A stretch of 64,000 bases of DNA, taken from positions 9,186,001-9,250,000 of the forward strand of contig CATNEN010000038.1 of NCBI GenBank assembly GCA_950097015.1, read 5' to 3'. Positions 1-10,860 of the stretch are shown piece after piece. Made by a program: the position numbers and the translations under genes. Numbering within the stretch: position 1 is the stretch's first letter; every line of letters begins with the position of its first letter. Below the pieces are notes generated by a model that was not told where the DNA came from, made no database searches, and was given only the letters and a program-made list of their open reading frames with translations. This DNA comes from Macrostomum hystrix. Lineage: Eukaryota; Platyhelminthes; Macrostomidae.

Positions 1-2
1 AC

Positions 3-486
3 CTGAATAGCCAGGTGGACAAGTACAGTTGAAATAGGGATCAGAGTACATCATTGTGCAGTTGCCGTTATTCAGACAAACAGGCAGTGTAGTGATGTTC
101 TTGCTAATGTCAGGCTGCGTTGTATTGCAGTAGTTCACAGCCGCAATGCAGTACGGTGCGATGTAGGGCAGCCGGCAGAGGCATGGAGGACTGGCTGTGT
201 AGTTGTTGCAGGTACCGCCATTGTAGCAGGTGATGGCAGAGCAGTTGGCAGCTGACACAGGGTCTGCAGGAACGCATTTGTTGTGGTTTATGGAACATAT
301 TTTTTATGCAGACAATTGGCCCTACATTTATTTTGTGCCCCCAAGTCGGGACCAGCTGATGGTTGATATTTTAATGTCAGTTATTTTCCATCTCGAAGCT
401 TATTGAATTGACTCACCTGCGAGCCAAATCGCAAGTAGAAGACTTAGCACAATAGGTGTAGATGCTTCAATATGGCGGGTTGCCAT
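3..486 (-). CDS. EGF-pair secreted/membrane protein A (5' part; runs off the window)
   Basis: Two exons are visible: 417-486 encodes a start Met and a hydrophobic signal peptide (core IVLSLLLAIWLAG), and 3-263 encodes two EGF-like modules (CSAITCYNGGTC followed by the YC...C pair ending CTCPPGYSG). Both introns are phase 1 with good GTGAGT donors. The last Cys of the second EGF and any stalk and membrane exons must lie left of position 1, by comparison with paralogue D. The protein should enter the secretory pathway; its ligand is unknown. It is the first of four tandem paralogues on the minus strand. The EGF exon is nearly identical to that of copy D, with two extra codons, and the start of the intron before it also matches D, so A and D are a recent duplication. 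EGF folds are clear from Cys spacing; a specific orthologue is not recognised. Confidence 0.75.
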
Positions 487-1050
487 GGCGGACTGTGTCA
501 GACAGTTTAGCCTAGATTCAATCTAAAGGTAAAAGAGCAATTTAGCTTTTTGTGCGCTCTGTGTGCTCTGCTTTTATGAGTCAAGGACTGTACATTCAGC
601 TGCACCCACTCCTGCGACTCCCATGACAGATCCAGTTGGCTGTCACGCACTAGTATCCTTGCATACTCCGCTGTATTCAAACAGCTCGTGGCATAGCGTT
701 GTTTACGCTTGAGCAGAAAATGGGTTAGGGGGCTGTTTACTGATACTGATACTCTCCACTCACTTGCGCAGCGGTATAGGAAAACAAGGAGTACAGTTTC
801 CATTTTTGCAGTTTAGACTGTATTACGAGTATATTTACATCCTACAGGTAAACTCAAGAAAAACTGCTTATAACAATTTTCTAGGTTTGTTTCGCAAGGC
901 TTTTACGAGTACCTCATCACGCATTTAGTAGGGGCGCAGTTTTATTTAAGTTTTTGTTTTATTTTTAATTAAGTTTGCTCGCGCAAGCAGTAATGTTGTT
1001 GCATCATTAATGAAAATTTATTATGCTATAGTCATGTTACTAAAAATACC
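487..1050. other. intergenic, no gene seen
   Basis: Upstream side of EGF gene A. Short ORFs on the minus strand lack homology, splice context or domain features. Probably contains the promoter of gene A, but no clear TATA box was seen. Confidence 0.4.
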
Positions 1051-1436
1051 GGTTTGATCCGGTTTGATCCGGTTTGATCCGGTTTGATCCGGTTTGATCC
1101 GGTTTGATCCGGTTTGATCCGGTTTGATCCGATTTGATCCGGTTTGATCCGGTTTGATCCGGTTTGATCCGATTTGATCCGGTTTGATCCGGTTTGATCC
1201 GGTTTGATCCGGTTTGATCCGGTTTGATCCGGTTTGATCCGGTTTGATCCGATTTGATCCGGTTTGATCCGGTTTGATCCGGTTTGATCCGATTTGATCC
1301 GGTTTGATCCGGTTTGATCCGGTTTGATCCGGTTTGATCCGGTTTGATCCGGTTTGATCCGGTTTGATCCGGTTTGATCCGATTTGATCCGGTTTGATCC
1401 GGTTTGATCCGGTTTGATCCGATTTGATCCGGTTTG
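1051..1436. repeat. 10-bp minisatellite, about 38 copies
   Basis: Unit GGTTTGATCC, with occasional GATTTGATCC variants. The period is not a multiple of 3, yet a minus-strand reading stays open through the array; this ORF is a by-product of the repeat. Confidence 0.95.
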
Positions 1437-1844
1437 CTATTAAAGATTTATATTTTCGGAATATCATACAGGAAAGGAAGTCAATCTAATTCGAATTTCC
1501 ATATTTTTAGTAACTTGGAGCATCGCTTTGCAGCATCTACAGTTAATCCTATGAGCAAGTCTGCGATCCCCCGGGCTCTAGGTTCCAGGACTCGAAAGCG
1601 CCCTGATACGAAAACGAGATTATTGGTCATGTCAAATGCTTCTCAATCAATTACTTTAACACCTTTCTTACCGCTCAAAGGCTTCTCCAATCACTCAAAC
1701 ACTTCTCTAGCGACTCAAGCACTTCTCCAACCAATCAAACGCCTCTCTTACCACTCAAAAGCTTATTTAGAGACTCAAACCCTTATTAAATGACACAAGT
1801 ACTTCTCTAACCACTCAAACTCTTCTATAACGACTCAAACGCTT

Positions 1845-2160
1845 CGTCAACACAAACGCTTCTCTAGCGACTCAAACTCTTCTCTAGCGACTCAAACTCT
1901 TCTCTAGCGACTCAAACTCTTCTCTAGCGACTCAAACTCTTCTCTAGCGACTCAAACTCTTCTCTAGCGACTCAAACTCTTCTCTAGCGACTCAAACTCT
2001 TCTCTAGCGACTCAAACTCTTCTCTAGCGACTCAAACTCTTCTCTAGCGACTCAAACTCTTCTCTAGCGACTCAAACTCTTCTCTAGCGACTCAAACTCT
2101 TCTCTAGCGACTCAAACGCTTCTCTAGCGACTCAAACTCTTCTCTAACGACTCAAACGTT
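1845..2160. repeat. 20-bp minisatellite
   Basis: About 15 near-identical copies of CTCTAGCGACTCAAACTCTT, preceded from about 1680 by degenerate versions, so the array grades into single-copy DNA on its left side. Confidence 0.92.
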
Positions 2161-2493
2161 TGATTCCGTTTTTTATTGGGAGGCTTTCATGATTTTTGTC
2201 GCTGTAACTAGATATCACTGAAATTTAGATGCTCACGCGTATATTGCAGTTCCTCGTAAATGAGAAAAACATTTTCTATTTGAATTTGGTTTGGAATCAG
2301 TATTTTGGTACGATATCAGGCCATTAAGGTCTGCCATTTTGTCTTGACACATATGCCTTCTAAAACAGCATGGGGCCATTTCGTATTGTTAAAAGCATTT
2401 TTATTAAGTTTTACAGCATTACATTCTACCTTACAGGATTCTCCTAGAGCTAGATACAAGAGGTCATGTTCGCACTCCAGCCAGGGAACCATA

Positions 2494-2798
2494 CATTAAT
2501 AATAATTGATTACACCTGCCCCAATTGGGTCAGATGTGCAGCCGACAGCACAGCCGCAGCTAATGCGCGGCGCATCTGAAGGCTGCGTACAGCTGTTCAG
2601 TCCACGGACTGGGGGGACGCCACACCCACCTTCAATTATCCCAGCTGATGCTGGTACCCATTTAACAGCTGGGTGAACTGAAGCAATCCAGAGTTAAGTG
2701 TCTTGCTAAAGGACGCAAATTGTTCCAGTGGAGTCGGGAATCGAACCCCGACCTTCAAGTCGGGAGTCCGACGCCCTAACCACTAGGCTACAACCTCT
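2494..2798 (-). mobile_element. tRNA-derived SINE, full-length copy
   Basis: On the minus strand it begins with a tRNA-like head: A-box TAGCCTAGTGG and B-box GGTTCGATTCC. A unique body of about 220 bp follows and it ends in an AT-rich tail (TAATCAATTATTATTAATG). The 11.2-kb copy is the same element over its full length. Pol III box spacing is as in a tRNA, but the 3' half does not fold as a tRNA, so this is not a tRNA gene. Confidence 0.85.
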
Positions 2799-2867
2799 AT
2801 TGTATTATTGTTATTAATATACATTAATAAAAAAATCAGAGTTCAGCTGTGTTATATTCAACCGAGG

Positions 2868-3822
2868 TCAGCAGCCGCCCAGTCTCTCGACTCGATGAGT
2901 CAGTTTTGACTTTTGAGGCTGCGGGCTAACGCTCTGAAAGGTGGGCATTGAATGATTTTTACCTGGGCATCCGTCCATGTCACTATCAAGCTGATTTGAA
3001 AAGTGATTGCTATTATTACCCTTGACTTGTCGGTACAGCACAGGTAAATCAATGTGAAGCAGATCACTAGAAGAAGGACGGGGGTGCAGACACCGATCAC
3101 AATTTTGCTTGTAGTTGTCAGTCCAATGTCTGCAAAAGTAGCAGTAAGTATTTACGGTATTCAACAATGAGCTGAAAGATAATCTCACGAAGCCGAACTG
3201 TGTCTGTTACGATTACCGCAATCATAAAAGATGCAAGTCCACACCTTCAAAGCGTTCGCACATCTCTGACCTGCAATAGCGTTGGCTATGACTTACTAAT
3301 TAAGTAACCTTTTTGAAATGTACAGGAAAGTTCATTTAAGATAGACTATCCTTGACTCTAGAGCATAGCATAATACGGTTAGCTAATAGAGACTCACCGC
3401 TAAAACCCGAGGCGCATGTGCAGTTGAAGAAGAGGTCACTATAAGTATTTGTACAGTTGCCACCATTGAGACAGACAGGCAGTGTGTTGATTCCCTGGTC
3501 AGGCTGTGTTGTACTGCAGTAGTTCACAGCCGCAATGCAGTACGGTGCGATGTAGGGCAGCGGGCAGAGGCATGGAGGACTGGCTGTGTAGTTGTTGCAG
3601 GTACCGCCATTGAAGCAGGTGATGGCAGAGCAGTTAGCTGATGCCACTGGTACTATAATGCCTGTTGGTTTGAGAATGATAAGTGTTGAGTCCGTTTAAA
3701 AGTGCGCTCAAGTTGGTTTTTTAGGTTACTTAGTCCGACTTACCGATGGAAAACGAAAGCAAAAGGTGAATGGTAGCGACAGGTGAATAGACTGTCAATA
3801 ATGGGAGCGATTTTGGTCGCAT
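2868..3822 (-). CDS. EGF-pair membrane protein B
   Basis: Exons read on the minus strand: 3744-3822 (Met plus signal peptide, core TIHLLLSFSIG), 3398-3652 (two EGF-like modules), 3217-3270 (QRC completing the last EGF disulfide plus a short stalk) and 3020-3129 (stalk and one transmembrane helix with core LLLVICFTLIYLCC). Phases 1-1-1 match across every junction. The cytoplasmic tail is unresolved: one frame stops at 2900, while a more hydrophilic Ser/Gln-rich frame stops at 2868 but would need an implausibly short 29-nt intron. Predicted topology is type I membrane protein. The architecture equals that of copies C and D, while signal, stalk and helix sequences are unrelated to theirs. Ligand and role are unknown. 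Confidence 0.7.
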
Positions 3823-4229
3823 GCTTGTTTTCCTGCAGGACAGTTCGCGTTTTTTTTAATGAAACCTTATTAGACGTATCTTATTAACATGATTCATAAA
3901 AGTTTGCAAGTTAGGAATACAGGGACGTACAGTACATGAGTCTGCTCTGCTCTGCTCTGCTCTGCAGCTCAGAATTGTACTGCACACGGTGCTACGTACT
4001 GTACACTCATCATTGTTGTAAATACGAGCTAGAAGGTGAACAAGCGCAATTACTGAGTAATGAGAGCGCATTGTTGTTGGACTGAGAAGAATATTGCAAA
4101 AGCACTGCAGAATCCACGATGTAGCTATCTTTAATCTACTTTCTGTCCAAATCTCCGTTTCAGAACTGCTCAAGTTCTTGTGAAACACTTGCTACCTCGG
4201 AGCCTTGTTCTTACAATTTGAGCGGCTCA

Positions 4230-4678
4230 CGTAAACGAGACTTAGACAGACACTGCCTAGTTAGACAGACACTGCCTAGTTAGACAGACACTGCCTAGTT
4301 AGACAGACACTGCCTAGTTAGACAGACACTGCCTAGTTAGACAGACACTGCCTAGTTAGACAGACACTGCCTAGTTAGACAGACACTGCCTAGTTAGACA
4401 GACACTGCCTAGTTAGACAGACACTGCCTAGTTAGACAGACACTGCCTAGTTAGACAGACACTGCCTAGTTAGACAGACACTGCCTAGTTAGACAGACAC
4501 TGCCTAGTTAGACAGACACTGCCTAGTTAGACAGACACTGCCTAGTTAGACAGACACTGCCTAGTTAGACAGACACTGCCTAGTTAGACAGACACTGCCT
4601 AGTTAGACAGACACTGTCTAGTTAGACAGACACTGCCTAGTTAGACAGACACCGCCTAGTTAGACAGACACTGCCTAG
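4230..4678. repeat. 19-bp minisatellite, about 23 copies
   Basis: Unit AGTTAGACAGACACTGCCT, almost perfectly homogeneous with single-base variants near the right end. It lies between EGF genes B and C. Confidence 0.95.
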
Positions 4679-4898
4679 ACACAGTTTCCCAGACATATTA
4701 TTGCTTAGCGAAGCGAAGCCCCCCAGGTTAGGAAGGCCGCTACCTGCCTTGCCATGTTACGAAAAGGAAGTAGAAAAACGAGTAAATGAGTTTATGACGA
4801 CAATTCTTCAGCGGGTTTAATAGTTTCTACGCTCGTAATTATAAAGTGTTTACTTTCATAATGATATAAAAAATAATTTATTTAAACTCGTATTTACA

Positions 4899-5210
4899 AA
4901 TGGGTTGCAGGCTAGTGGCTAGAGCGTCTGACTTACGACTTAAAGGTCGGTGGTTCGATTCCCAACTCGCGAGGAACACGTTTTGTAATTTTCCAAGACT
5001 CGGTATAGCTTCGATTCACTCAGTTGTAAAACGTATACTACAAGCAACAGCTAGGGTAATTGTGGCTGGGTGTGAAGCATTCCAGTCCATGGACTGGATA
5101 GCCGTACGCAGCCTTCAGAGGGGTCATGAAGTACCTTAAGGTAGCTGCGGCTTCGCTGTCGGCTGCACAGGTGGCCCAATAAGGGCAGGTGTAATCAATT
5201 ATCAGCTTTA
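4899..5210 (+). mobile_element. tRNA-derived SINE, diverged copy
   Basis: The tRNA-like head has an A-box-like GGCTAGTGGCTAG and a B-box GGTTCGATTCC. The body retains the CCAGTCCATGGACTG and GTACGCAGCCTTCAGA segments of the other copies, and the 3' end is the shared GGTGTAATCAATTAT. It is older than the copies at 2.5 and 11.2 kb, judging by many substitutions. Confidence 0.75.
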
Positions 5211-5502
5211 TTATAAACAGACACTAAATTTAAAGGATACAGTTTCTGCAGTTTTTATGAATGAAACGCGACGAGTTTAATTTTAATAAGTTTTTTATGT
5301 GACTTGAGTCCTCATTGACATCTTGGCGACCAGTGAGTGAGTTGATCGCCAATCGAAGAATAAAGTGCCGAGAGCCGAAGTTAATTGTAAACTATCCAAT
5401 CGTTTGAAGACTAATGAATTGATTCCGTTTTCTAAAATTCATTTTAGATTTGATTCCACGATGTAAATGATGCAGCCGCGTTAAAAACAGCATCACACCA
5501 GT
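5211..5502. other. intergenic or 3' end of EGF gene C
   Basis: No gene signal beyond a possible terminal exon of EGF gene C. An acceptor TTTTAG at about 5431 could add a very short tail (KTESIH then stop), which cannot be confirmed from sequence alone. Confidence 0.3.
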
Positions 5503-7372
5503 TTAATGAACGCAATTTACCCCGCATTGTTGTCCATTTAATTTCAGGCGATAAAAGTACAGCACAGCAGCCAGGAAGATTGCGATCAGTACAAGTAACG
5601 GAATGAAAATGCTGATTGTCATCAGTAGAACATCCTCGGTCCAAGTTGAGGCCTTAATGTCTGAAGTGGTGTTGACAGGAATTATCAAGCGATAATTCTT
5701 CAGTAGTACCTGTTTTTATAGTTGCAACAGCATGTAAAATCTCCTAACAGAGAGGATTCGACAAATATGTTTACACAGAGAAACGTTGCTCGTCCTTGTC
5801 ACCAGGATCTCCAACAATAATCTCTGAATATCTCGTTGGTGCTGACTCGGACAGCTTTGAAAGCTAGTTCATCGTAAAGGGTGGAAATTTTTTATCAACT
5901 TTCACAGAAATCGATCATTCGGTTTGGGAGCTATCGTGAAGTAGGCAGTGGGTTTTCGGTTTGGGAGCTATCGTGAAGTAGGCAGTGGGTATTCGGTTTG
6001 GGAGCTATCGTGAAGTAGGCAGTGGGTTTTCGGTTTGGGTGCTATCGTGAAGTAGGCAGTGGGTTTTCGGTTTGGGAGCTATCGTGAAGTAGGCAGTGGG
6101 TTTTCGGTTTGGGGGCTATCGTCAAGTAGGCAGTGGGTTTTCGGTTTGGGAGCTATCGTGAAGTAGGCAGTGGGTTTTCGGTTTGGGAGCTATCGTGAAG
6201 TAGGCAGTGGGTATTCGGTTTGGGAGCTATCGTGAAGTAGGCAGTGGGTTTTCGGTTTGGGAGCTATCGTGAAGTAGGCAGTGGGTTTTCGGTTTGGGAG
6301 CTATCGTGAAGTAGGCAGTGGGTTTTCGGTTTGGGAGCTATCGTGAAGTAGGCAGTGGGTTTTCGGTTTGGGAGCTATCGTGAAGTAGGCAGTGGGTATT
6401 CGGTTTGGGAGCTATCGTGAAGTAGGCAGTGGGTTTTCGGTTTGGGAGCTATCGTGAAGTAGGCAGTGGGTTTTCGGTTTGGGAGCTATCGTGAAGTAGG
6501 CAGTGGGTATTTGAAATACCTCCGTGGTTTTTCCCCAGGGAGAAAATAGCGTGTGGTCATTCTACTCTAAAAACAGAGTTCATATACCTGTAGTCAAAGT
6601 CGTAGAGCCGTGAGCTACTATAGAACTCGTTGCAGTGCTGACGGAAGTCAACGGCGCTGTCGATTTTGATGAGGTCGTTCCAATAGCTGATTCGTCCGCC
6701 GCTGTGCTCACTTTTGCAACAGTCAGAGTGGAATGAGCAGACGATGGAGCAGGTGAAGACGCCGGGCTGCCAGTTGTGGCCTCCGTTGCGGTTGAACCTT
6801 CGCAGCGGCTACCTGAATACTCGTAGTATTGAGCAAAACTAACTATATTAATGTTATTCATACTTTAGAGTTAATCCATTAACCATGGGCCATAACAAAG
6901 CTGTCACCTTTAAACTCAGAGCTACATGAACAGACAAAATAGGGATCAGAGTAGATCATTGTGCAGTTGCCCCCATTCCGGCAGACAGGCAGTGTAGTGA
7001 TGTTCTTGTCAAGCTGCAGTGTACTGCAGTAGTCCACAGCCGCAATGCAGTTCGGTGCGATGTAGGGCAGCGGGCAGAGGCATGGCGGACTGGCTGTGAC
7101 GTTGTTGCAGGTGCCACCGTTGTAGCAGGTGATGGCAGAGCAATTAGCTGCCTGAGCGCCACCTATACATTAAGACAGGAGTCCTGAATATTATTTCAGG
7201 TTCTCAATATTTGTTAACTTTGTTTCATGCAGCCTTATTCGATTTTTTTAATTCGCTCATAGAGCATTGCTACAGAATCATTTTAAGCTGCATTGGACTC
7301 ACCCGTACACATGAGTAGTATCACAGCCATGGCTGCGACCTGCATGAACAAAATTGACTCCCAGACAGCCAT
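5503..7372 (-). CDS. EGF-pair membrane protein C with Ser/Thr-rich stalk
   Basis: Minus-strand exons: 7303-7372 (signal peptide, core MAVILLMCTG), 6908-7162 (two EGF-like modules), 6588-6812 (SRC completing the EGF pair, then about 70 residues dominated by Ser, Thr, Ala and Pro, a mucin-like stalk likely to be O-glycosylated) and 5521-5660 (one transmembrane helix, core IFIPLLVLIAIFLAAVLYFY). All junctions are phase 1 and in frame. Reading through the last donor gives a stop at 5503; a short spliced tail further left is also possible. The stalk is four times longer than in B or D, so the EGF pair would stand further from the membrane. The intron between stalk and helix holds a 37-bp array. 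Ligand unknown. Confidence 0.72.
5785..5960 (+). mobile_element. dispersed repeat family R1, 3' portion
   Basis: Matches the segment at 13060-13290 block by block: TCCTTGTCACCAGG, CTGAATATCTCG, AAAGCTAGTTCATC and GAGCTATCG.GAA.TAGGCAGTGGGT. It lies in an intron of EGF gene C and continues directly into the 37-bp array built from its last segment. No coding capacity was seen, so it is probably a non-autonomous element. Confidence 0.6.
5930..6512. repeat. 37-bp minisatellite, about 15 copies
   Basis: The unit begins TTTTCGGTTTGGGAGCTATC and continues GTGAAGTAGGCAGTGGG. The unit is the end segment of dispersed repeat R1, and the array is followed at 6508-6555 by the same flank (GAAATACC..CCGTGG.TTTTCCCCAGGG) seen after R1-type ends at 11770. 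Confidence 0.95.
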
Positions 7373-7904
7373 TCAATGCAGTCAAGTTGCTGTGCGAAAA
7401 ATGTATATCTTTGCTATTCTTTTGATGTGCTGTGATTAATCCTTATTCTTATTTTGCATTAGCTTGCAGACTATTTTACATCACTATTGTGCTTGGGCAA
7501 GGAGTAATGTACATGGTATATTGTTGCAGAGTGCTATAGCTTTAGAACGCGAATGAATCTGAGTTGAGTGGAGAGTGGACCTGTGGGTGTCTCTGATGCG
7601 TCATGAAGGCTGCCATCGAATGAGCGGTAAAAAAGCAATTACCCATAGCAACAAAAATGCATCCGTAAGACTAAACTATAAACTACAGCCTATCGTAAAT
7701 TGCTATCGTTAGAATGCTAACCGTTTTCAGCTGTCTATCTCATGACGTCAGTTTATACAATGAGTTTCTGACAGGTGTGTCAATTTTTTCGCATCAATTT
7801 GTGTTGATTTCAGAATCTTAAAACTCGATTTACATAACGGCCAGTGCATGTAGCTTGACTCTTGACTCTCATCTGATCCTAAGGGTTTACGATTAATAGT
7901 AGAA
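7373..7904. other. intergenic, no gene seen
   Basis: Upstream of EGF gene C and presumably holding its promoter. No ORF with support and no clear core-promoter motif. Confidence 0.35.
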
Positions 7905-8170
7905 AGATCACCCTATTTTCCCCTAGGAAGATACCACGAGGATTGTTTCAAATGCCTACATCACAATAGCTCCAAAACCGAATGACCAATTCTCGTGAAA
8001 GTCCACCATCTGAATCAAATTTTTTCACTCTTTACGATGAACTAACTTTCAAAGTCGTCCGACGTCAGCATCTTCAAGATATTCAGCGATGCTTGTCGGA
8101 GATCCTGGTTACAAGGACAAGTAGACTTCATTGCTATGGCGAATCCATTTTGGTTCAAAATATGGATTGA
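7905..8170 (-). mobile_element. dispersed repeat family R1, reverse copy
   Basis: On the minus strand it carries the R1 landmarks: CTCCGACAAGCATCGCTGAA, TTTCAAAG/AAAGTTAGT, TGGACTTTCA and GGTTTTGGAGCTATTGTGAT. It is diverged and lacks a tandem expansion. The nested plus-strand ORF (7982-8170) is an accidental reading. Confidence 0.55.
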
Positions 8171-8726
8171 ACCAATTGAAGCATGGGTTCCACTATCATT
8201 GTTTTCTAGATTTTCATGGCGATAGGTTGACTATTGACTATTGATATACAGAAATAAAGGAAAATGCGGGCATTTGAAGTACCCCCATTAAAACCTCGAA
8301 ATAATCTATGAAATACTCTCACACTTATTTTATATTTGACATTCTTCATGAGTAGAATAAACCGATAAATATACGTAAACCGAAAAAAATTTATTTAGAC
8401 TTTTGTAACATTGTGTACATACATTTTGTGTACAAAAGTGGATGATTGGATTGAATAGCATCGACTATCCCACAGTAGGCTAAATGTACTTATTGTCGAA
8501 GCTTGGAAACAAAAAGAATGCAACGAAATATAATTTCAACGAAAGTGAAGCTTCCAAAGTGAAAGTCAAATTTGTACAGTCAGAAAACATCATAGAATCA
8601 TGTATACGTCATTAGAAACACAAGAGACCCATTATAAAGCACCTAATAAAGGCACACAGGCGTGTGAATAGCTTTCACCAATCATCGGGGTTCTTGAAAA
8701 CCGGAAAATTATGTCTCGTAGTAATT
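8171..8726. other. AT-rich 3' flank of EGF gene D
   Basis: No coding evidence. Expected to contain the 3'UTR of EGF gene D. Confidence 0.3.
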
Positions 8727-9990
8727 TTATGTCTCAATGACTTCAGTTGTAACAGGTTGGTTGGCTCTATTTGTTACATTGGTTCCATTAGCTCCATCGG
8801 TCTCATTGGTTTCCACAGCCGGGTTGTCCTGGCCACGCTGATATTTGCGAGCTGACAGCGGGGCGTTGCCGTTGCTTCGCGAAGTCGATCCACTTTCTGA
8901 CATCTGGAATGTTTTACAATGCTTTCTGATCAACTCTCTGCTGTTCAGTGTAAGCATAAAACCTGATGAAGGGATCTGAAAATCACAACATTTGGCCTGC
9001 TTTTGTAAGACCGAGGGCTCATAAGTTTTTTGGGTTAAACTGAAATTTTTAATGCCGCAAATTTATGTCGATCAAAGCACTGGTTCATTGTTGTGACGTG
9101 GAGAGAGATTGAAAACATCAGGTTTCCCATATTTTTCCCAGATATTAGTCTATATAAAAATTATTTGATTTTTCACTTACATTCTTCTTCCTTGTTAGAA
9201 GGACTACCAAGATGATGATTAAAACGACAAAAGCGAAGATTCCAATTGTAATACCCGCTATTGAACCTGCAGCTAGGTTTCCTGAAGCGTTAATAAAATT
9301 ATTCGGACTGTGTCCATGAAACTAACAAATTCATTCACCTTCAGATAATTGGCTTGACTTACCAGCTTGTAAAGAGTTGATCCTGTGTGAAAGTATTATT
9401 TGCATTACAGACAGCAAGTGTAACAGTTTAACTTACTGGGAGTGTCGTCTTTGTTGCCGAGAATTGCATTGTTTGTCGTTTCACATCGCCGTCCTGATAA
9501 AAAAATTGACGACAATAGGACAAGTTCATGAGCCAGAATGTGTGTAAAGTTTGTTTCTAAATTGTCTCCCTAAATTAACTCCAGTCTCACCTGAATAGCC
9601 AGGTGGACAAGTACAGTTGAAATAGGGATCAGAGTACATCATTGTGCAGTTGCCACCATTGAAACAGACAGGCAGTGTGGTGATGTTCTTGTCAGGCTGC
9701 AGTGCACTGCAGTAGTTCACAGCCGCAATGCAGTACGGTGCGATGTAGGGCAGCGGGCAGAGGCATGGAGGACTGGCTGTGTGGTTGTTGCAGGTACCGC
9801 CATTGTAGCAGGTGATTGCAGAGCAGTTAGCAGCTGACACAGGGTCTGCAGGAACGCATTTGTTTATTTGAAACGCTTAGAAAATAGGAAAGTTTTAATT
9901 GTATCGACTGCAAGCAACTGGGATCTCACCAATGAGATGCGTGGTCCAGAACACGGCCAATGTGAAAATGGAGGTCACACGCGCTGTCAT
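8727..9990 (-). CDS. EGF-pair membrane protein D (complete model)
   Basis: Exons on the minus strand: 9930-9990 (Met plus signal peptide, core SIFTLAVFWTTHLIG), 9591-9845 (two EGF-like modules), 9437-9493 (RRC completing the EGF pair plus stalk), 9181-9281 (transmembrane helix, core ITIGIFAFVVLIIILVVLL, then basic stop-transfer RKKN) and 8727-8903 (hydrophilic Asn/Thr-rich tail of 58 residues). The five exons sum to 651 nt, or 216 residues, and all phases agree. Predicted type I membrane protein. A 20-nt candidate exon at 9363-9382 has good splice sites; including it shifts the frame to a stop before the helix. EGF modules of this kind act in extracellular protein contacts, but no known receptor or ligand family is recognised. 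This is the best-defined of the four paralogues. Confidence 0.8.
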
Positions 9991-10860
9991 CTCGAAGCCT
10001 GAAGCCAACTGCAACGCATGCGGCGGTCCGTTCTGTGCAAACCGTTGTTAGACTCAAGGACGCACAGTAGATAAAGTAACTTTTTTTGCCTTACCCTCTA
10101 CCCCGCTTATTGTTCTCTCTTTTTTTCTCCGCTACGCAGTGTCTCCCTGCCCGCACTGTACAGTATTCACAGTACACTATTACCAGACAGACGGACAGAC
10201 AGCTTGCGAACAAATTGTGGGAAAATGTACTTCAGTTCATAAAGAAAAGGTTTCGCATTTTTGCCGCTTTCTTGCTTACCTTAAGTAATAAACATTACTA
10301 GGAGTTATAATATTTAATTAAAAATCAGTTCTGCTTTACGCTGGCTAGTGATTATTATTTTTCATTGTTACATTGTAAATGTACGTAGGGTTTCTCTTAT
10401 CCAAGGTAAAAATTACGAAGGAAAAAATTAGGAAATTTATTATTACTACCTCGCGGATATCAGGAGCCATGGAATGATGTATTGCTGAACGCTATGACTT
10501 AATTATGACTTAATTGGTGCTTAATTCAACTGTCTATGGGTTAAAGGCGCTCAAAACCCATATGTGTGCGTCCTCGGTAAAAAGTATTGATGCTCGATAT
10601 ATTGAAGTACGCGTACTGAAGTCTGCGCAAGACTGTTCAGTCAATGGTCTGGGAGGCGACACACCCTCTGTCTAGAAAATAGACAAAATGTTCACAATAT
10701 AGTCTGAAATCAAATCGAACCTTTAGGCTACTGGTTTGGAATCTCACCTTTTTAAGAAATCTTGAAATTTGACGTATGTCAGTTCAAAGCAAACACATTA
10801 TTTAATACAAACGAATTCAGCTGAAATGATTGCTGCAGTGTTTTTCATTGGTTATTAAAA
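9991..10860. other. intergenic with a SINE fragment
   Basis: Mostly AT-rich unique DNA. About 10610-10760 holds a degraded minus-strand piece of the SINE body (GACTGTTCAGTCAATGGTCTGGGAGGCGAC-type segment and a head remnant AATCGAACC). No gene signal. A plus-strand ORF at 10086-10301 has no supporting feature. Confidence 0.45.

Noticed and set aside
110-298. Minus-strand 62-codon ORF
   Set aside because: Wrong frame across EGF exon 3-263; the EGF frame with conserved Cys spacing and matching paralogues is the real one.
1021-2160. CRISPR array
   Set aside because: The repeats are directly abutting with no unique spacers and the context is an animal genome, so these are minisatellites.
2700-2798. 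Functional tRNA gene on the minus strand (also at 4.9 and 11.2 kb)
   Set aside because: A and B boxes are present, but no acceptor-stem pairing is found and the sequence continues into a repeated SINE body.
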